A stretch of 64,000 nt of DNA, taken from positions 1-64,000 of the forward strand of contig JAYOLL010000018.1 in the NCBI GenBank assembly GCA_038120295.1, written 5' to 3'. The notes beneath the pieces were generated by a model that was not told the origin of the DNA, ran no database searches, and was given only the letters and a program-made list of their open reading frames with translations. Both the position numbers and the translations under genes were made by a program. The stretch's first letter is position 1; every line of letters starts with the position of its first letter. Of this stretch, positions 60,189 through 64,000 are shown in pieces. The stretch is from JAYOEY01 sp038120295. Its GTDB lineage: Bacteria > Pseudomonadota > Alphaproteobacteria > MPNO01 > UBA2964.

Positions 60189-61040
60189 ATGCAGATCAAC
60201 CGGTTGTCCGATGCGCTCGGCGCTGAAATCACGGGTATCAACGTTACAAAAGTCTCGGCGGGAGAAATCGAGGCTATTCTGGACGCGTTTTACGAACACC
60301 AGGTCATCGTGTTTCGCGATCAGACGCTGACGCCGGAGCAGCATATCGCTTTCAGCGCCCATTTCGGTCCGCACGAGATACATATTTCCAAGAAATTCCT
60401 TCTTGAAGATCATCCCGAAGTTCTCGTCCTGTCGAACCGCAAGGCGAACGGAGAATATATCGGGGTCGAGAACGCCGGCGATTACTGGCATTCGGACCTG
60501 AGCTATATGGATAAACCGAGCCTGGGTTCACTGCTTTACGCGCTGGAGGTTCCGCCGGAGGGCGGAGACACCGAATGGGCCAACCAGTACACGGCCTACG
60601 AGACCCTGCCGGAAGAGACGAAGAAGCGGATAGACGGGCTCAAGGCGCGTCACACTTTCAACCGGACCCGTAACCCGCGCGTTCACGTGCCCGACCATGC
60701 GAAAAAGGGAGCGGTGGAGCGTTATGCGAAGGTCAGCCCCGATGATGCCCTCCATCCGGTGGTGCGTACGCATCCGGTGACGGGCCGCAAGGCGCTGTTC
60801 GTCTCACCGCGTTTCACCATCGGGATCGAAGGCCTGCCCGAGGAAGAAGCGCAGGAACTGCTCGACGAGCTGTTCGATCACATGGCGAAGCCGGAGTTCG
60901 TCTATCACCACAAATGGCGGCTGGGAGACCTTCTGCTGTGGGATAATCGCTGCCTCGCTCATCTGGCCTGCCGCGGTATTCCGGAAGGCCAGATACGACA
61001 CATGCACCGGACGACCGTGTCCGGCGACATACCGTTCTGA
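60189..61040 (+). CDS. TauD/TfdA family dioxygenase (copy 4)
   Basis: This 283-residue enzyme has iron ligands H101 and D103 (YWHSDLS), distal His in WDNRCLAHLACRG and 2-oxoglutarate Arg in HMHRTTVSGD. GGGAGG lies before the ATG at 60189. It is closest in pattern to copy 3. A glyoxalase-like gene follows 29 bases after its stop, then the UbiD-type gene, so it may head that catabolic unit. Confidence 0.92.
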   Translation: MQINRLSDALGAEITGINVTKVSAGEIEAILDAFYEHQVIVFRDQTLTPEQHIAFSAHFGPHEIHISKKFLLEDHPEVLVLSNRKANGEYIGVENAGDYWHSDLSYMDKPSLGSLLYALEVPPEGGDTEWANQYTAYETLPEETKKRIDGLKARHTFNRTRNPRVHVPDHAKKGAVERYAKVSPDDALHPVVRTHPVTGRKALFVSPRFTIGIEGLPEEEAQELLDELFDHMAKPEFVYHHKWRLGDLLLWDNRCLAHLACRGIPEGQIRHMHRTTVSGDIPF

Positions 61041-61069
61041 AAATTTCGAAAAAGGGGAGAGTTTCCGAT

Positions 61070-61519
61070 ATGAATGACGCACCTGCTCCGACCGCGCGTC
61101 CGCCGGTCGTTAAGGCGACCAAGCCGCGTATCCGCCATACGATGCTGCGGGTAAAGGACCTCGACCGGTCGGTCGATTTCTACACCAATGTGATGGGGAT
61201 GAAAGTATTCCGCCGCAGCGACAACGAAGGCGGGAAATATACTGTCGTTTTCATCGGTTACGGGGACGAGAGTACCGATCCGGCGATTGAGCTGACCTAT
61301 AACTGGGGCCAGGACGACGGTTACGAGGTCGGCACCGGCTACGGCCACATCGCCATCGGCGTTCCGGATATCTATGGCATCTGCGAGAAGGTCGAGGCCT
61401 TCGGCATGGAAGTGCCGCGCCCGCCCGGGCCGCTCAAGCACACCGGCCCGAACGGCCCGGTGATTGCCTTCATCCGCGACCCCGATGGCTATTCCATCGA
61501 GCTCGGCGAGCGGGCCTGA
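61070..61519 (+). CDS. lactoylglutathione lyase-like VOC protein (GloA type)
   Basis: This 149-residue protein has the glyoxalase I pattern with four metal ligands visible: His in IRHTMLRVKDLDRSV, Glu in AIELTYNWG, His in GHIAIGVPD and Glu in YSIELGE. True GloA isomerises the glutathione-methylglyoxal adduct. An extra 20 residues at the N-terminus (Pro/Ala-rich) precede the fold. It is set between a dioxygenase and a decarboxylase, so a role in the local pathway is also possible. Confidence 0.88.
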   Translation: MNDAPAPTARPPVVKATKPRIRHTMLRVKDLDRSVDFYTNVMGMKVFRRSDNEGGKYTVVFIGYGDESTDPAIELTYNWGQDDGYEVGTGYGHIAIGVPDIYGICEKVEAFGMEVPRPPGPLKHTGPNGPVIAFIRDPDGYSIELGERA

Positions 61520-61524
61520 CTTCC

Positions 61525-63015
61525 ATGGCGGATACGGCATCGGGGACGATCACGCCGGCCCACAATATCCAGCACCGGTTTCCCTACGAGGATTTGCGCG
61601 AGTGGCTGGCTGAGGCGGAACGGCTCGGCGAACTCAAGCATGTCACGGGCGCCAGCTGGGAGCAGGATATCGGACTCGCGACCACACTGGTCAAATATCG
61701 CGACGGGACGCCGGCGCTGCTGTTCGACGAGATTCCGGGGTGCCGGAAGGGCTTCCGTGTGCTGTCGAATTTCTTCGGCGGCAAGCGCAAGAACATGTCG
61801 CTCGGTTTTCCGACGGACATGGACAAGGTCCAGCTGTCGGAGGCCTGGGCTGAAAAATACTCGCACGAACCCGACGCGCTGATACCGCCCGTCTATGTCG
61901 ATGACGGGCCGGTATTCGAAAACATCATGATGGACGACGATGTCGACGTGACGGCTTTTCCGTCGCCCATCTGGCACGAGGACGATGGCGGGCGCTATCT
62001 CGGTACCGGTTCCTACAACGTCACCCAGGACCCCGACACGGGCTGGTACAATCTCGGGACCTACCGGGTCATGGTGATCGACGACAAGACGGTCGCCTTC
62101 AACACGGCTCCCGGAAAGCACGGGCGCATCCATTTCGAGAAAGCGGCGGCAAGGGGCGAGAAACTGCCAGCCATCATGGTTGTGGGCGGCGATCCGATGG
62201 CGTTTCTGCTGGGCGGTTATGAAGTGCCGCCGGGCGTTTCCGAGTTCGACGTTCTTGGCGGCCTGCGCGGCAAGCCGGTCGAGCTGGTGCGCGGCAAGGT
62301 GACCGGCCTGCCGTTTCCGGCGAACGCCGAGATCGTGCTCGAGGGCTGGGTTCACCCGAGCGAGATGGTGCCCGAAGGTCCGTTCGGCGACTGGTGCGGC
62401 AGCTATACCGAGAAGGGCAGGGTGCGGCCGCGTTGCGACGTGAAGGCTATTTATTACCGCAACAATCCGGTGATTCTGGGCTTTCCTCCCCAGCACCTTC
62501 CGGACGAGTTTTCGAGATTTCGCGCAATCACGCGGTCCGCGCTGATGAAGCGAAACATCATCGCCGCCGGCGTGCCCGATGTGAAGGACGTGTGGTGTCA
62601 CGAGGTCGGCGGGTCGCGCATGTTGACGGGAGTTTCGATTACCCAGCGCTATCCGGGCCACGCGACCCAGACCGGCCACATCGCGAGCCAGTGTCATGCC
62701 GGCGCCTATGCGGGCAAATGGGTGGTGGTGACGGACGAGGATATCGACGTCACGAACCTTGAAGAGCTGATCTGGGCGGCGCTGATGTGCTGCGATCCGG
62801 CGACCGAGATGGATATTATCAAATCCGCCTGGACTTCGAACGCGGATCCACGCCTGCATCCGGACGACAAGGCCAAGGGTAACGTGACCAATTCGCGATT
62901 GATTATCGATGCCACCAAGCCGTTTCACTGGCGGGAGCATTTTCCGCAATCGACAAAGCCGCGGCAGGAACTGCTGGATCTGGCGCGGGAAAAATTCAGC
63001 CACCTGCTGGAATGA
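61525..63015 (+). CDS. UbiD family decarboxylase
   Basis: This 496-residue protein has the UbiD fold. WYNLGTYRVMVIDDK near residue 174 is part of the prenylated-FMN site, and VLEGWVHPSEMVPEGPFGDW near 271-290 contains the two conserved Glu of the catalytic network. Such enzymes reversibly decarboxylate aromatic or unsaturated acids and need a UbiX-type prenyltransferase, not present here. It follows the glyoxalase-like gene by 5 bases. Its sequence differs from the ubiquinone-pathway form, so a catabolic role is likely. Confidence 0.9.
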   Translation: MADTASGTITPAHNIQHRFPYEDLREWLAEAERLGELKHVTGASWEQDIGLATTLVKYRDGTPALLFDEIPGCRKGFRVLSNFFGGKRKNMSLGFPTDMDKVQLSEAWAEKYSHEPDALIPPVYVDDGPVFENIMMDDDVDVTAFPSPIWHEDDGGRYLGTGSYNVTQDPDTGWYNLGTYRVMVIDDKTVAFNTAPGKHGRIHFEKAAARGEKLPAIMVVGGDPMAFLLGGYEVPPGVSEFDVLGGLRGKPVELVRGKVTGLPFPANAEIVLEGWVHPSEMVPEGPFGDWCGSYTEKGRVRPRCDVKAIYYRNNPVILGFPPQHLPDEFSRFRAITRSALMKRNIIAAGVPDVKDVWCHEVGGSRMLTGVSITQRYPGHATQTGHIASQCHAGAYAGKWVVVTDEDIDVTNLEELIWAALMCCDPATEMDIIKSAWTSNADPRLHPDDKAKGNVTNSRLIIDATKPFHWREHFPQSTKPRQELLDLAREKFSHLLE

Positions 63016-63047
63016 GCCAGCAGTCAAAAACCTTGAGGGAGGTTGTC

Positions 63048-64000
63048 ATGTCGTTACGCAAGCTAGCATTACTGACCGGGGCGCTCGCCGTCGCCTTGCC
63101 GGGGGCGTCAGTCCTCGCAGACGAGGCCGCCGATTTCTACAAAGGCAAGAATATCGAGATGGCGATCGCCGCCAGCGCGAAAGGGTCCTACAACCAGCAT
63201 GTCCGCCTGATCCAGCGGTATCTGACCAAGCATATCGCCGGCAATCCCAACGTCATTGTGAAGTTTTATGCGGGGGCAGGCGGCATCCGCGGCGCCAATC
63301 ACCTCTACAATGTCGGATCGAAGGACGGGCTGACGGTTGGGAACCTGCTGAAGACCATTGCGATTAACGAGGCGATCAAGCGCAAGGGCGTGAAGTACAA
63401 GTCGGCCGAATTCGGCTGGATCATCAGCACCGGGCCTGTCGATTCCGTGCTGGCGCTGATGAAAGACCATACCAAGGTTCGCTCCGTCGACGACGCCCGC
63501 AAGATGGAGGCGGTTCTTGGCTCGACCGGCAAGGGGTCTGCGACTTTTATCGAGCCCACCATCATGAACCAGTTGCTGGGCACCAAGTTCAAGGTCATTA
63601 CGGGTTACAAGGGGCTGGGACCGGTCCACCTGGCGATGGAAAAGGGCGAGGTAGCCGGTCGTTTCGCCTCGGTGGAGAGCCTGCTGTGCTGCAAGAAGCA
63701 CTGGCTTGAAGGCAAGCAGCTGGTATTTCTCGCGCAGTCCGGCCTGCGCCGAAACAAGGCGTTCCCCGACGTGCCGCGCATGATCGACCTTGTGAAGAGC
63801 GACAAGGACAAGAAGTTCCTTGAATTCTTCGGCGCAGGTTCGACGCTCGGCCGAATCTACGTAACCCCGCCAGGCGTGCCGAAAGCGCAGCTCGCGGCTC
63901 TTCGCGAAGGCTTCTGGAAAGCGGCGAACGACCCGGCCTACGTCGAGGAAATGAAGAAGGGCGGTCTCGAATGGGACCCGATGAAAGGCGAGGAAGCGAA
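63048..64000 (+). CDS. TctC/Bug-type substrate-binding protein (3' end beyond window)
   Basis: 317 codons are visible. A signal peptide (MSLRKLALLTGALAVALPG, cleavage after SVLA near residue 24) is followed by the family pattern FYKGKNIEMAIAASAKGSYN and GAGGIRGANHLYN, as in the TctC-type protein at 5919-6640. GAGGGAGG lies before the ATG. It directly follows the UbiD-type gene and may capture the acid that the cluster degrades. No tctAB genes are visible before the window ends. Confidence 0.88.
   Translation, partial: MSLRKLALLTGALAVALPGASVLADEAADFYKGKNIEMAIAASAKGSYNQHVRLIQRYLTKHIAGNPNVIVKFYAGAGGIRGANHLYNVGSKDGLTVGNLLKTIAINEAIKRKGVKYKSAEFGWIISTGPVDSVLALMKDHTKVRSVDDARKMEAVLGSTGKGSATFIEPTIMNQLLGTKFKVITGYKGLGPVHLAMEKGEVAGRFASVESLLCCKKHWLEGKQLVFLAQSGLRRNKAFPDVPRMIDLVKSDKDKKFLEFFGAGSTLGRIYVTPPGVPKAQLAALREGFWKAANDPAYVEEMKKGGLEWDPMKGEEA

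Noticed and set aside
61489..63027. 512-codon minus-strand frame across the UbiD-type gene
   Set aside because: Arg/His/Val-rich translation typical of an antisense shadow; the plus strand has a clear conserved protein.
1..64000. Prophage, insertion sequences, CRISPR array or toxin-antitoxin module
   Set aside because: No transposase, integrase, phage structural gene, regularly spaced repeat or recognisable toxin-antitoxin pair was found; the only long exact tandem repeat seen is the 21-base duplication in the lipoprotein.

Overview
The window is a chromosomal stretch of an alphaproteobacterium, probably a free-living aerobe related to the Rhodospirillales. The evidence is the aerobic cobaltochelatase pair cobS-cobT, an alphaproteobacterial RpoH, MucR and LdtR-type regulators, the nrdR-ribD-ribE-ribBA-ribH-nusB-thiL string, the yceD-rpmF-plsX-fabH-ihfA-merR string, and hom-glpX-recJ. 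Two runs of exactly 100 N (5819-5918, 11599-11698) show that it is a draft assembly. I see no phage, insertion sequence, CRISPR array or conjugation gene. The only RNA gene found is a tRNA-Pro(GGG).

Layout. 0.3-4.2 kb: a TauE/SafE permease, then cobS-cobT behind a clear promoter. 4.2-11.5 kb, minus strand: a catabolic/transport cluster with two tandem LacI regulators, two cupin proteins, an ornithine-cyclodeaminase-like dehydrogenase, an orphan TctC-type binding protein (broken by gap 1) and an MFS carrier. 11.7-16.8 kb: an MlaC/HpnM-like periplasmic protein, a three-subunit molybdenum hydroxylase (FAD, 2Fe-2S, Mo subunits) and an LdtR-like MarR regulator. 16.8-18.4 kb: rpoH divergent from a MarR-type regulator with a cysteine-rich tail; two palindromes lie on the predicted rpoH promoter. 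18.4-24.1 kb: a branched-chain amino acid (LIV) ABC transporter flanked by two small conserved proteins. 24.1-32.1 kb: mucR, rpiB, glyA, nrdR, the riboflavin operon, nusB, thiL. 32.1-40 kb: a FliL-like protein, a proton-pumping pyrophosphatase, bamE, a cytochrome bc1 assembly chaperone, yceD, rpmF, plsX, fabH, ihfA, a MerR regulator and tRNA-Pro.

40.1-47.4 kb is an accessory metabolic patch: an aspartate-dehydrogenase-like enzyme, a TauD-type dioxygenase, two MFS carriers, cutA, VOC, ArsC-like, CoA-binding and isopenicillin-N-synthase-like proteins. 47.6-56.3 kb is core: rplM-rpsI, argC, an OmpA-like lipoprotein, an aminotransferase, hom, glpX, recJ. 56.4-64 kb is again accessory: a DUF2062 protein, three more TauD/TfdA dioxygenases interleaved with a methyltransferase and a RutE-like nitroreductase, then a glyoxalase, a UbiD-family decarboxylase and a second orphan TctC binding protein cut by the window end.

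The main hypotheses are: (1) the rpoH/MarR divergent module, where a possible thiol or metal sensor may repress a heat-shock sigma factor; (2) the two small proteins locked to the LIV transporter; (3) a lineage-specific expansion of four 2-oxoglutarate dioxygenases, three of them next to a UbiD/glyoxalase/TctC catabolic cassette; (4) a RibBA whose GTP cyclohydrolase II half has lost its zinc and catalytic residues. None is proven by sequence alone.
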